From positions 1,674,001-1,738,000 of the forward strand of contig NZ_FMHU01000001.1 in NCBI RefSeq assembly GCF_900091415.1: 64,000 nucleotides of DNA. The letters are read 5' to 3'. The DNA comes from Micromonospora inyonensis (GTDB lineage: Bacteria > Actinomycetota > Actinomycetes > Mycobacteriales > Micromonosporaceae). Below the pieces are notes generated by a model that had not been told where the DNA came from, searched no databases, and was given only the letters and a program-made list of their open reading frames with translations. The stretch's first letter is position 1. Every line of letters starts with the position of its first letter. Made by a program: the position numbers and the translations under genes. Positions 39,027 through 47,927 of this stretch are shown piece after piece.

Positions 39027-40499
39027 ATGACGGAGCCGCAGCAGGTGGACGTGGTCGTGGTCGGGCTCGGCGTCGGCGGCGAGGAGGTGGCCGGGCGACT
39101 CGCCGAGGCGGGCCTCGACGTCGTCGGCGTCGAGCGGGGGCTGGTCGGTGGCGAGTGCCCGTACTGGGGCTGCATTCCGAGCAAGATGATGATCCGGGCG
39201 GCGAACGCGCTGGCCGAGGCGCGTCGGGTCGACGGGCTGGCCGGGTCGGCCGAGGTCCGGCCGGACTGGGCTCCGGTGGCCCGCCGGATCCGCGAGGAAG
39301 CGACCGCGAACTGGGACGACACCGCCGCCGTGGACCGTTTCACCGGCAAGGGCGGGCGCTTCGTCCGGGGGACCGGCCGACTGGCCGGCGCGGGGCGGGT
39401 CGCCGTCGACGACCAGGTCTTCCAGGCCCGGTACGGGATCGTCGTGGGGGTGGGTACCCGGCCGTCGGTGCCGCCGGTCGAGGGGTTGGCCGGGACGCCG
39501 TACTGGACCAACCGGGCGGCGATCGAGGTGGCCGAGCTGCCGGCTTCGCTGCTGGTGCTCGGCGGCGGCGCGATCGGGCTGGAGCTGGCCCAGGTGTTCG
39601 CCCGGTTCGGGGTGCGGGTGACGGTGGTCGAGGCGTCCGACCGGGTGCTCGCCGTCGAGGAGCCGGAGGCGTCCGGGGTGGCCGCCGCCGCCCTGCGCGC
39701 CGACGGCGTGGAGATCCACACCGGCGTCCGGGCGAAGCGGGTGGACCACGACGAGGTGGCCGGATTCACCCTGCGGGCCGATGGATGTGCCGGGTTCACC
39801 GCCGAGCGGCTGCTCGTGGTCACCGGTCGCCGGGCCCATCTGGACGAGTTGGGGCTGGACACCGTCGGCCTCGACGCCGGGCAGCGGTACCTGCCGGTCG
39901 ACGACCGGATGCGGGCCGGCGAGGGGATCTGGGCGGTCGGTGACGTCACCGGCGAGGGGGCGTTCACCCACATCGCGATGTACCAGGCGGAGATCGTCGT
40001 GCGTGACCTACTCGACCACGTTGCTCGGCAGCGGGGTGGGCCGGACGCCAGCGGCACCGCCAGCGCGACCGGCGGAGCGATCGGTGCGGCCGGAGCGGGC
40101 GGGTTCACCCCGGGGCCGGCCGACAGCGTGCCCCGGGCCGACTACCGCGCGCTGCCCCGGGTCACCTTCACCGATCCGGAGGTGGGGGCGGTCGGGTTGA
40201 CCGAACGTCAGGCCCGGGAACGGGGGATCAACGTCCAGGTCGGCTTCGCGCCGCTCTCCTCCTCCACCCGGGGCTGGATCCACCGGGTCGGCGACGAGGG
40301 GTTCATCAAGCTCGTCGCGGACGCCGACCGGGGCGTGCTGGTCGGCGCGACGTCGGTCGGCCCGGCCGGTGGCGAGGTGCTGTCCGCGCTGGTGGTGGCG
40401 GTGCACGCGGCGGTTCCGGTGGGCCGGCTCCGGCACATGATCTACGCGTACCCGACCTTCCACCGCGCCATCCGGACGGCCCTGGACGACCTCGGCTGA
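39027..40499 (+). CDS. Class I pyridine nucleotide-disulfide oxidoreductase
   Basis: FAD/NAD(P)H flavoprotein of 490 residues of the dihydrolipoamide dehydrogenase/mercuric reductase family. FAD site VVVGLGVGGEEVAGRLAEAG, redox cysteines GGECPYWGCIPSK near residue 45, NAD(P) site LLVLGGGAIGLELAQVFARF, second FAD motif GIWAVGDVTGEGAFTH. A Gly/Ala-rich insert of about 35 residues follows VVRDLLDH. The end reads MIYAYPTFHRAI rather than the HPTxxE of dihydrolipoamide dehydrogenases, so it is unlikely to be a true Lpd. Substrate unknown. ATG 39027. Confidence 0.88.
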   Translation: MTEPQQVDVVVVGLGVGGEEVAGRLAEAGLDVVGVERGLVGGECPYWGCIPSKMMIRAANALAEARRVDGLAGSAEVRPDWAPVARRIREEATANWDDTAAVDRFTGKGGRFVRGTGRLAGAGRVAVDDQVFQARYGIVVGVGTRPSVPPVEGLAGTPYWTNRAAIEVAELPASLLVLGGGAIGLELAQVFARFGVRVTVVEASDRVLAVEEPEASGVAAAALRADGVEIHTGVRAKRVDHDEVAGFTLRADGCAGFTAERLLVVTGRRAHLDELGLDTVGLDAGQRYLPVDDRMRAGEGIWAVGDVTGEGAFTHIAMYQAEIVVRDLLDHVARQRGGPDASGTASATGGAIGAAGAGGFTPGPADSVPRADYRALPRVTFTDPEVGAVGLTERQARERGINVQVGFAPLSSSTRGWIHRVGDEGFIKLVADADRGVLVGATSVGPAGGEVLSALVVAVHAAVPVGRLRHMIYAYPTFHRAIRTALDDLG

Positions 40500-40540
40500 C
40501 CCTGCCGGGAGGTCAAACGGGACGTCGGCGTGGTGCCGGC

Positions 40541-40552
40541 TAGCCTTGCGCG
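40541..40552 (+). promoter_or_regulatory. Leaderless-type promoter of the poly-gamma-glutamate operon
   Basis: TAGCCT at 40541-40546 lies six bases before the GTG at 40553, with no ribosome site. Confidence 0.5.
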
Positions 40553-41761
40553 GTGCCGAAGAACCCTCTCTCCCTCCGGCGGTTTCCCGGTCCGGTGCGA
40601 ACGCTCGTGAGCTGCCTCACCGCGGTGGCGTTGGCCGTGACCGGGATCTACCTGGTGGGTCCGTGGTCGAGCGGGTCGCCCGTGCCGACGGGCCGGCCCC
40701 GGCCGATCGGGAAACCCGTCGACGTGCCGGGACGCACCGTCACCGTGCTGGGTGCGGGCGACATCCTCGTCCACCCCGAGTTGTGGGACCAGGCCCGGCG
40801 GGACGGCCGCGGGCAGTTGGACTTCGCGCCGATGCTGGCACCGGCCCGCTCCGCGGTGGAGAGCGCGGACCTGGCGCTGTGCCACCTGGAGACCCCGGTC
40901 GCGCCGCCCGGAGGCCCGTACATCGGCTTTCCGCGGTTCAGCGTGCCCCGGGAGGTGGTGCAGGGCATCAAGAGCGTGGGGTACGACGGCTGCTCGACCG
41001 CCTCGAACCACAGCATCGACCAGGGCTATGACGGGGTGAAGCGCACCCTGGACGCGCTGGACGCCGCCGGTCTCGGGCACACCGGCACGTACCGCACCGC
41101 CCGTGACGCCACCCGCCCCCGGATCTATCCGGTCGACGGGGTGCGGATCGCCCACCTGAGTTACACCAAGAGTTTCAACGGGCTGCGTCCGGCGGCCGGG
41201 CAGGCCTGGATCGCCAACCTGATCGACACCGACAAGATCAAGAAAGACGCCGCGCGGGCCCGCGCGGTCGGCGCGGAGATCGTCGTGGTCAGCCTGCACT
41301 GGGGCACCGAGTACGAACACGAGCCCGACGCCGACCAGCAGACCTGGGCCCGTGAGGTGGCGGAACTGCGCAACGTCGACCTCGTCTTCGGTCATCACGC
41401 GCACGTCGTCCAGCCGGTCGAGCGGATCGGCGACAAGTGGATCGTCTACGGGATGGGCAACCAGATCGCCCGGCACGCGGAACCGGTCAACGCCAACCGC
41501 GACGGAGCCATGGTTCGGGTGACGTTCGGACCGGCCGGGGTGGCGAAACGGTGGAAGGTGAGGGCCGTCGAGGCGCTTCCCACCTTCGTCGATCTGAACC
41601 CCGACATCCGCCTGATCGACCTGGAACAGGCGTTGGCCGATCCCGCCCTGTCCCCCGGCCGCCGACGGATCTACGAGGCGGCCGTCGAGCGTATCCAGGG
41701 GAATCTGCTGACGAGAGCGGCCGGCGAGGCCGGTCTGGTGGTGCGCGGAACGGGGGGGTGA
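40553..41761 (+). CDS. pgsA: CapA/PgsA-type poly-gamma-glutamate protein
   Basis: Membrane-anchored metallophosphatase-like protein of 402 residues, first gene of the operon. One N-terminal transmembrane segment (LVSCLTAVALAVTGIYLVG) places the domain outside. The calcineurin-like fold shows VLGAGDILVHP, CHLETPVAPPGG, STASNHSIDQGYDG, VSLHWGTEYEHEPD and FGHHAHVVQPVERIGDKW, the full CapA motif set. In Bacillus, PgsA/CapA helps export and elongation of poly-gamma-glutamate. GTG 40553 has a leaderless-type -10 box. The rest of the operon follows on the same strand. Confidence 0.92.
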   Translation: MPKNPLSLRRFPGPVRTLVSCLTAVALAVTGIYLVGPWSSGSPVPTGRPRPIGKPVDVPGRTVTVLGAGDILVHPELWDQARRDGRGQLDFAPMLAPARSAVESADLALCHLETPVAPPGGPYIGFPRFSVPREVVQGIKSVGYDGCSTASNHSIDQGYDGVKRTLDALDAAGLGHTGTYRTARDATRPRIYPVDGVRIAHLSYTKSFNGLRPAAGQAWIANLIDTDKIKKDAARARAVGAEIVVVSLHWGTEYEHEPDADQQTWAREVAELRNVDLVFGHHAHVVQPVERIGDKWIVYGMGNQIARHAEPVNANRDGAMVRVTFGPAGVAKRWKVRAVEALPTFVDLNPDIRLIDLEQALADPALSPGRRRIYEAAVERIQGNLLTRAAGEAGLVVRGTGG

Positions 41762-41912
41762 AGCGCCTCACCTCGCTCGTTCCGAGGCTCCGGGCGGAGC
41801 TTGAGCTCGCGCCTCGCTTCTGCGAGTGTTGCTAACATTCGCCGCGTCGTCTGCTGTCCCAGGTCAGTGGTCCACGGCTCAGGTACGGGTGGATGTTCAC
41901 GGGGGAAGGCGA

Positions 41913-44114
41913 ATGGTCGTGTCAGTAGATCCTGGGCACTTGACGCGTTCGCCCGGCGGCGCCGGACCGGACGACCGGGTGCAACTCCTGCTCTGGCGGC
42001 GTCGGGCTCTGGAACAGCAGCTTCCGGCGGCGGCCTTCCCGGCCGGCAGTGGCGCGCCGTCGCTAGTTTATCTGTGGGCTTCGATGTTTGTCGTCGTCGC
42101 GGTGGTGCTCGGGTTCGCGCTCAGCGCCCAGCGGGGCGTCCTGCCCGCGGTGATCGACTCGCAGAACGACGTGGTCACCAAGCTGGCCTCCACCATCTCG
42201 GTGTCCACCCGCGCGTGGTCGAAGCAACTGGGCCGAACGGTGGCCGATCGGGCAACCGGCACCGACGCCCAACTGCTGGCCCGGGTGGTCGGCGACGGTA
42301 CCTCGGTCAGCGGTGCCGCAGTGGTGGAGACCGCGTCCGGACGGCCGCTCGCCACCAAGGGCACCGCCGTACCCGCCGGTGTGCTCTCCGCCGAGATCCC
42401 ACTCGACTCGGCGTTCGGGGTGACCACGCCGGACGGACCCGTGGTGCTGCGCGCGTACCGGCTGGACGAGAGACGGACGCTGGTGGCGGTGCATCCGCTC
42501 ACCCTGCGAAACCTGCGGTTGAACCCCGACGCGGGACACGGGGTCTACGTGCTCACCCCGGACGGCGGGACGAGCTTGATGCAGGGAGCCAACGCGGTGG
42601 GGCAGGAGCACCTGCCCGTCGTCTTCCAGGGGCTGGCCGGGAGCACCTCGCGGCAGAGCCGGGAGGTGGTCATCGAGGAGTGGCCGGACCGGAGGTTGGT
42701 CGTGTCGTCCGCGCCCATCGGCGACACCGGTCTGGTGGTGGTCTCCCTGCTGGCCGCAGAGGTCACCGGGGGCGCCTCGCTGCCCACCGGACTGCTGCTG
42801 GGGCTCAGCCTGCTGATGTTCGCCGTGCCGAGCTTCCTGCTCATGCGGGTGTCGCTGGTCCGTCCGATCCGGGTTCTGCTCGCGCAGGCCAAGGCGGACG
42901 CCTGCGGCGGCCTGACCCCGCACCGCAGGCCGGCACGGATCGCCGAGGCCCAACGGATCGCCCGGGCTCTCGCGCTGACCTCGGGGGACCGGCCGCCCGC
43001 CGAGCGGCGGTGGCGGCCCACCGTGTTGCAGGGGTTGACCGCCGCGACGGTGGTCGCGCTGCTCTGGCCAGCCGGGGCCGTGGTGCTGGCTCTCCAGACT
43101 CCCGCCCCCACCGTTCCGACGCAGCTCGTCCGGGACCAGGAGAACCGGGCCGAGGAGGCGAGTTTCGCGTTGGGCAGCGCTCTCGACGCCGGACTGGGGA
43201 CGGTGTCCCGGATCTCCCGGTCGGTCGATCCCGCCGACCGGGAGAGGACCGCCCGGGTGCTACGCCGGGAACTCGCCGAGGGGCATCGACTCCGGGCGCT
43301 CTACCTGGTGGACCGGGACGGGAAGGTGCTGGCCTCGGCGGGGCGGGAGCCGTTGCGTACCGCCGAGCCGCTTCCCGGTGAGGTCGGGATCCAGCTCGAC
43401 GACGCCGTCTCCCGCCTGCCCGTCGTGTTCGCCTACAACCTGCGCTCCGACGGCTTCGCGGTGGTGGGCGAGTTCGACCCGGACCGCCTGGTGGGGCTGG
43501 TCCGGCGGGTCGACGGCCGGGTCCGGGTGGTGGACGCCGAACTGCGGACCATCCTCGACTCGGAGGGCTTCCGGGCGTACCAGCCGATCGGGGAGGACCT
43601 GGTCGCCGCAGCGGCGGTCGAGGCGCTGCCCGGCACCACCGTCGGCCACTCGACGACCGCCGACGGGGATCCCGCCCTGGTCGCCGCGTCAGGGCTGACC
43701 GCACCGGCCACCGTGGCCCACCTGGAGTGGTCGGTGGTCGTGGAGCAGGACATCGCCGCACTGCGCCTGCCGGAGATGGTGGAACGGCGGTGGACGCTGC
43801 TCGTCGCGGGTGCGATGGTGGGGATCATCCTGCTCACCCACATGTGGCAGCTCTACATCTACGTTCGGCCGGTACAGCGGCTGGCCTCCTTCGCCGACCG
43901 GATGAGCCGGGGCGAAATCGACGTGCCGGTGCCGCCACAGCGCCACGACGACATCGGCGCGGTGGCGATGTGCCTGGAGATCTGCCGGCAGGTCCGGCAC
44001 ACCGGCTCCGCCCGGTTCGGTGGCGCCATCCGGATGCGCGGTTCGGACCTGAACCGTACGGCCGTCCTGCCCCTGGTCCGGCGGCCGGTCGCCGCCCGGA
44101 GGGAGAAGGGCTGA
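41913..44114 (+). CDS. Four-TM double sensor protein with HAMP-like ends, inside the PGA operon
   Basis: Integral membrane protein of 733 residues from ATG 41913 (GGGGGAAGG upstream); the reading to 41826 has no ribosome site. Two halves share one plan. Half one: TM (LVYLWASMFVVVAVVLGFAL), an extracytoplasmic domain of ~220 residues, TM (LLLGLSLLMFAVPSFLLM), and a juxtamembrane RPIRVLLAQAKADACGGL segment like HAMP. Half two: TM (LTAATVVALLWPAGAVVLAL), a second extracytoplasmic domain with RDQENRAEEASFALGSAL and LRALYLVDRDGKVLASAG (PAS/Cache-like), TM (LLVAGAMVGIILLTHMWQLY), HAMP (VRPVQRLASFADRMSRGEID). No kinase, cyclase or methyl-accepting output follows. It may sense wall or polymer state and act on neighbours directly. 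Confidence 0.75.
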   Translation: MVVSVDPGHLTRSPGGAGPDDRVQLLLWRRRALEQQLPAAAFPAGSGAPSLVYLWASMFVVVAVVLGFALSAQRGVLPAVIDSQNDVVTKLASTISVSTRAWSKQLGRTVADRATGTDAQLLARVVGDGTSVSGAAVVETASGRPLATKGTAVPAGVLSAEIPLDSAFGVTTPDGPVVLRAYRLDERRTLVAVHPLTLRNLRLNPDAGHGVYVLTPDGGTSLMQGANAVGQEHLPVVFQGLAGSTSRQSREVVIEEWPDRRLVVSSAPIGDTGLVVVSLLAAEVTGGASLPTGLLLGLSLLMFAVPSFLLMRVSLVRPIRVLLAQAKADACGGLTPHRRPARIAEAQRIARALALTSGDRPPAERRWRPTVLQGLTAATVVALLWPAGAVVLALQTPAPTVPTQLVRDQENRAEEASFALGSALDAGLGTVSRISRSVDPADRERTARVLRRELAEGHRLRALYLVDRDGKVLASAGREPLRTAEPLPGEVGIQLDDAVSRLPVVFAYNLRSDGFAVVGEFDPDRLVGLVRRVDGRVRVVDAELRTILDSEGFRAYQPIGEDLVAAAAVEALPGTTVGHSTTADGDPALVAASGLTAPATVAHLEWSVVVEQDIAALRLPEMVERRWTLLVAGAMVGIILLTHMWQLYIYVRPVQRLASFADRMSRGEIDVPVPPQRHDDIGAVAMCLEICRQVRHTGSARFGGAIRMRGSDLNRTAVLPLVRRPVAARREKG

Positions 44115-44115
44115 G

Positions 44116-45393
44116 ATGTTCTACCTCTACACCGTCTACGCACTCTGCTGCCTGGCGCTGCTCGTGGCCGGTGTCGTCGAGCAGCGCAACCACTACCGCA
44201 ACCTCGGTCGTATCCCGCACCGGGTACTGGTGAACGGTATCCGGGGCAAGAGTTCGATCACCCGGCTCTGCGCCGGTGCGCTGCGCGGCGGCGGCAAGGT
44301 GGTGGTCGCCAAGACGACGGGCACCGCTGCCCGGTTCATCTTCCCGGACGCCAGCGAGGAGCCGGTGCACCGGAAGTTCGGCATCGCCAACGTGGTCGAG
44401 CAGATCGGCATCGTCCGCCGGGCCGCCGTCTACCATCCTGACTCGCTGGTCATCGAGTGCATGGCGGTGATGCCCGCGCTTCAGGAGATCAATCAGAGCA
44501 AGCTGATCCGGTCGAACATCGGGGTGCTCTGCAACGTCCGGGAGGACCATCTCGCCGAGATGGGGCCGACACTGGACGACGTGGCCCGGTCGCTGAGCCG
44601 GTCGATGCCGGTGGGCGGGATCTGCATCACCGCCGAGAAGGACCGGCTGGCGATTCTCGAACAGGAGGCCGCCCGGCGCGACTGCCGGTTGATCGCGGTC
44701 GATCCGGAGTCGGTCACCGACCGGGAGATGGCCGGCTTCGGTTGGATCACCTTCAAGGAGAACGTGGCGATCGCGCTGGCCGTGGCCGAGCAGCTCGGCG
44801 TCGACCGGCGCAGCGCGCTCGCCGGGATGTGGGCGGCTCCACCGGACCCGGGTGTCCTCTCGGTGGCCCGGGTGCTGTACGAGGGCAAGCGGATCCGCTT
44901 CGCGAACATCTTCGCCGCCAACGATCCCGAGTCCACCTTCATGAACATCGAGCAGCTCGAGAAGCAGCGGCTGATCGGGCGTCCGCTGACCATGGTGATC
45001 AACTGTCGTCCGGACCGGGTGGAGCGCAACGGCCAGATGGGCGCGCTCTCCGGCCGCGTCAAGCCGCAGCGCATCGTGCTGATCGGCGAGATGACCCGCA
45101 GCGCCCGGGTGACCGTGCCCGCCGAACTCCAGGAGCGGGTGGTCGACCTCGGAGGGAAGCTGCCCCCGGAACGGTTGCTGGCCGACGTGATGACCGCCAC
45201 CGCGGCGGACGCGTCGATCGTCGCCGTGGGCAACATCCACGGTCAGGGCGAGGTGCTGCTGCACGAGCTGGCCGCGCTGCCCAGCTGGAGTCCGCAGGGG
45301 CAGGCCGGGTCCGAGTCGATGCTGCGGACGCCGACCGTGCCGGGATTCGACACCGATGCCCAGACCGTGCTGTTGGAAAGGATCCGTCGGTGA
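44116..45393 (+). CDS. pgsB: Poly-gamma-glutamate synthase PgsB/CapB
   Basis: ATP-dependent amide ligase that polymerises glutamate through the gamma-carboxylate. 425 residues: one N-terminal membrane helix (LYTVYALCCLALLVAGVV), the P-loop VLVNGIRGKSSITRLCAGAL, VVAKTTGTAARFIFPD, VIECMAVMPALQEINQ, ICNVRED-type LCNVREDHLAEMG, and NIFAANDPESTFMNIEQL. These are the CapB motifs of the Mur-ligase-like family at normal length. ATG 44116 starts one base after the sensor stop. It overlaps pgsC. Confidence 0.95.
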   Translation: MFYLYTVYALCCLALLVAGVVEQRNHYRNLGRIPHRVLVNGIRGKSSITRLCAGALRGGGKVVVAKTTGTAARFIFPDASEEPVHRKFGIANVVEQIGIVRRAAVYHPDSLVIECMAVMPALQEINQSKLIRSNIGVLCNVREDHLAEMGPTLDDVARSLSRSMPVGGICITAEKDRLAILEQEAARRDCRLIAVDPESVTDREMAGFGWITFKENVAIALAVAEQLGVDRRSALAGMWAAPPDPGVLSVARVLYEGKRIRFANIFAANDPESTFMNIEQLEKQRLIGRPLTMVINCRPDRVERNGQMGALSGRVKPQRIVLIGEMTRSARVTVPAELQERVVDLGGKLPPERLLADVMTATAADASIVAVGNIHGQGEVLLHELAALPSWSPQGQAGSESMLRTPTVPGFDTDAQTVLLERIRR

Positions 45394-45875
45394 CCTTCGG
45401 AGGAGAGCTCAGCGCGCAACTCGCCACCGCCTGCCTCGGCATCGGGCTGGTCTTCGCGCTGCTCTGCTATCTGACCACCAACCTCTCACCGGGCGGCATG
45501 ATCACGCCGGGCTGGATCGCGTTGGCGTTGATCGAGGATCCGCTCCAGGCGGGTGTGATCGTGGTGATGACCGTGGTCACGTACGGGCTCACGCTGCTGA
45601 TGCAACGGATGGTGATCCTCTACGGCAAGCGGCTCTTCGCCGCGATCGTGCTGCTGAGCGTCTTCCTCCAACTGACGCTCTTCCTGATCGTGCAGAAGGA
45701 CCTGCCCCTCCTCTTCGCACACCAGACCCTGGGCTTCGTCGCGCCGGGGCTGATCGCCTACCAGCTCGTCCGACAGCCACCCAAGGCGACCGTCGTGGCC
45801 ACCGTGATCGTCACCGCGATCACCTACGGCGTCGCGTTCAGCGGTGTCGTCGCCGGCCTCGTCCCGGTCACCTGA
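45390..45875 (+). CDS. pgsC: Poly-gamma-glutamate synthesis protein PgsC/CapC
   Basis: Small integral membrane partner of PgsB, 161 residues with four or five hydrophobic segments. The opening (LGIGLVFALLCYLTTNLSPG, GMITPGWIAL) and QTLGFVAPGLIAYQLVRQ are typical of CapC. GTG 45390 overlaps the pgsB stop by four bases (GTGA), as expected for a stoichiometric complex. Confidence 0.93.
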   Translation: MTFGGELSAQLATACLGIGLVFALLCYLTTNLSPGGMITPGWIALALIEDPLQAGVIVVMTVVTYGLTLLMQRMVILYGKRLFAAIVLLSVFLQLTLFLIVQKDLPLLFAHQTLGFVAPGLIAYQLVRQPPKATVVATVIVTAITYGVAFSGVVAGLVPVT

Positions 45876-45897
45876 CCGGCCAACGGAGGAACAGCCG

Positions 45898-46944
45898 ATG
45901 AACTACCGGACCTACTCCCAGACCCAGGCCGCACTGGTCACCCTCGCCGCGTTCGCGCTGCTGACCGGTGCCGGCTTCGTCACCTACCTCGTCGCCCGGC
46001 CCTCCACCGACCGGATCGTGCTGTCGCTCGGAGCCGCCGCCGTGCCGCAGAGCATGGTCCGGACGGACACCGGGTACAGCTACCGCCGCTTGAGCGCTCC
46101 CGGCCGGACCCAGATCGTCGACGCCTCGGGTCAGGTCCTCGCCACGATGACCGACGGGGCCCGGACGGTGCACCTGCACGGACCGGAGCGCATCTTCGCG
46201 GAACCCCGGTTCACCAAGGCCAAGGTGCACACCGACCTGTGGGTACGGCTCGCACCGAAGGAGTGGTACGCCGGCGCGGAGCAGGACGCCTGGTTCACCA
46301 CCTGGTTCGGCAAGGCCCGCGCGGACCGCTCTCCGGACGTGCTCGGGGTGGCCATGGAGTACACCTACGTCTCGTCGCCGAAGAAGGACGCGCAGGGTCG
46401 GCAGTACTCGGGCGACGCAGCCTTCGGGCCCCTTTCCGACAGCGACCCGGACGGTCGGGCGGAGAACTCCGACTTCTACGATTATCTCGGGATCTCATGG
46501 ACCTTCCCTGACAAGAAGGAGAAGCCGGCTGCTGCGCACATCCGTAGCCTCGACTGCTCGGGATTCCTCCGGATGGTGTACGGCTACCGGCTCGGGTACC
46601 CGCTGCGCGGGACGAACGAGGCGGGCCCGGGGTTGCCCCGGCGGGCGTACGCCATGGCCTCGGTCGGCCCCGGGGCCCAACTGATGCCGAACACCGGCAA
46701 GCGGGCCCGGGACCTGGACCGGTTGCTCCCCGGGGACCTCCTGTTCTTCAACGCGGGACCGGTGCAGGGGGCGAACATCGAGCACTCCGGCATGTACCTC
46801 GGTGTGGACGACCGGGGGCACCACCGGTTCATCTCGAGCCGTACCACCGCGAACGGGCCGACCATGGGTGACCTCGGCGGCGAGTCGACGCTCGACGGCA
46901 CTGGTTACTGGGCGACCCGGTTCCGCACCGCCCGGCGGATCTGA
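45898..46944 (+). CDS. Membrane-anchored NlpC/P60 hydrolase
   Basis: 348 residues with one N-terminal membrane segment (ALVTLAAFALLTGAGFVTYL) and an outward catalytic domain. The NlpC/P60 nucleophile is in LDCSGFLRMVYGYRLGYPLR near residue 220. The histidines are in IEHSGMYLGVDDRG and HHRFISSRT. RLLPGDLLFFNAGPVQ is the usual strand before the His. A ~200-residue N-terminal region is unassigned. As last gene of the operon it probably cleaves poly-gamma-glutamate or peptidoglycan stems, in the place CapD or PgdS take in Bacillus. ATG 45898 follows GGAGGA. Confidence 0.88.
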   Translation: MNYRTYSQTQAALVTLAAFALLTGAGFVTYLVARPSTDRIVLSLGAAAVPQSMVRTDTGYSYRRLSAPGRTQIVDASGQVLATMTDGARTVHLHGPERIFAEPRFTKAKVHTDLWVRLAPKEWYAGAEQDAWFTTWFGKARADRSPDVLGVAMEYTYVSSPKKDAQGRQYSGDAAFGPLSDSDPDGRAENSDFYDYLGISWTFPDKKEKPAAAHIRSLDCSGFLRMVYGYRLGYPLRGTNEAGPGLPRRAYAMASVGPGAQLMPNTGKRARDLDRLLPGDLLFFNAGPVQGANIEHSGMYLGVDDRGHHRFISSRTTANGPTMGDLGGESTLDGTGYWATRFRTARRI

Positions 46945-46978
46945 CCGCCACGGGCATTCCGGGAAGCAGGGGCGGGGT

Positions 46979-47920
46979 TCAGCCCCGCAGCCGCTCCGCG
47001 AGTACCTGCGCGACGAGGTCCCGCCCGACCGCGTCCCGTCGCACCGACCAGCTCAGTTCCAGGTGGACGAAGGCGCTGTCCAGCCCGGCGCTCGCCCTGC
47101 CCTGCGCGTTCCGGGTGCCCTCCAGTTGCCCGCACTTGCGCGACCAGGCCCGGCAGGTGTTCAGCCCGCTGCGGCTCAGTCCGTTGGCGATCCGTCCGGC
47201 CACCTGACTCTGCGGTGCCGACCCGGTCGACACGACGGCGTCGGCACCTTCCAGGTTCCGGTCGGCGAAACCGTGCAGCTGGATCTGGTCCAGTCCGCGC
47301 CGGGCGAACTCGACCGCCAGGGTGTGGAAGAGCGAGTCGCCGTTGTGCGCCACGTCGGCGGCACCGCCGGCCGCCTCCCGGTGCGCGCCGGCCACCAGCA
47401 GCACGCTGCCCGGCAGCCGGCGGTGCAGGGCGAGCCCGACCTTCTCCGTGTCCAGGTCGAAGCCGGGGTGCGGAACCTGGACCACCTGTCGCGCCTCCGC
47501 CGACCGGTCGAGCACGAGCGCCCCCCAGGTCCGCTCGTCGGAGCCGTCGGCCAGGAAGATGGTGAACGGGCGTCCGGTGGCCGGATCGGTGCTGTGCCAT
47601 GCCCCGAAGCCGAGACCAGCGAAGAGTTCCTCCTGGCGGGCACGGTCGTCGGGGTGGTCGATCAGCAGCCGGGCCGCCCGACGGGCCCGGGACCGCTCGT
47701 CCGCGTCCGGATCCCGGTACGGGCCCGTCCGGGACAGGCCGGCGGTCAACTCGTCGACGACCTGCGCCGGGTCGAGGTCCGCGCGGGCTGGCTGCGTCTC
47801 CGGCTCGTCCCGACCCCACCCGGTGGCGGTGGCGGCGGCGGTGGCGGCGGTCACTGCCGCGGCGGCGGCGAGGATGACCGTTCGTCTGGTCGAACCGACG
47901 ACGGAAGCGGATCTTGGCAC
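46979..47920 (-). CDS. Secreted hydrolase-like protein convergent with the PGA operon, family uncertain
   Basis: 313 residues from GTG 47920, with a twin-arginine-like signal (GSTRRTVILAAAAAVTAATA). Conserved-looking polar motifs are QVPHPGFDLDTEKVG, LLVAGAHREA, DVAHNGDSLFHTLAVEFA, IQLHGFADRN and the closing HLELSW, an array of His, Asp and Glu that would suit a zinc hydrolase. A distant likeness to phage poly-gamma-glutamate hydrolase (PghP) is suggested only by the order HxG-x-E, then HG. TAGCCT lies seven bases upstream and includes the stop of the enoyl-CoA hydratase gene. An alternative GTG at 47998 would overlap that gene. Confidence 0.55.
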   Translation of the reverse strand: MPRSASVVGSTRRTVILAAAAAVTAATAAATATGWGRDEPETQPARADLDPAQVVDELTAGLSRTGPYRDPDADERSRARRAARLLIDHPDDRARQEELFAGLGFGAWHSTDPATGRPFTIFLADGSDERTWGALVLDRSAEARQVVQVPHPGFDLDTEKVGLALHRRLPGSVLLVAGAHREAAGGAADVAHNGDSLFHTLAVEFARRGLDQIQLHGFADRNLEGADAVVSTGSAPQSQVAGRIANGLSRSGLNTCRAWSRKCGQLEGTRNAQGRASAGLDSAFVHLELSWSVRRDAVGRDLVAQVLAERLRG

Positions 47921-47927
47921 GCTGTGC

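Noticed and set aside
38405..40108. Long extension of the GNAT gene to 567 residues
   Set aside because: The extension lies antisense to the flavoprotein gene and is Ser/Pro/Arg-rich; the conserved GNAT domain starts just after ATG 38899.
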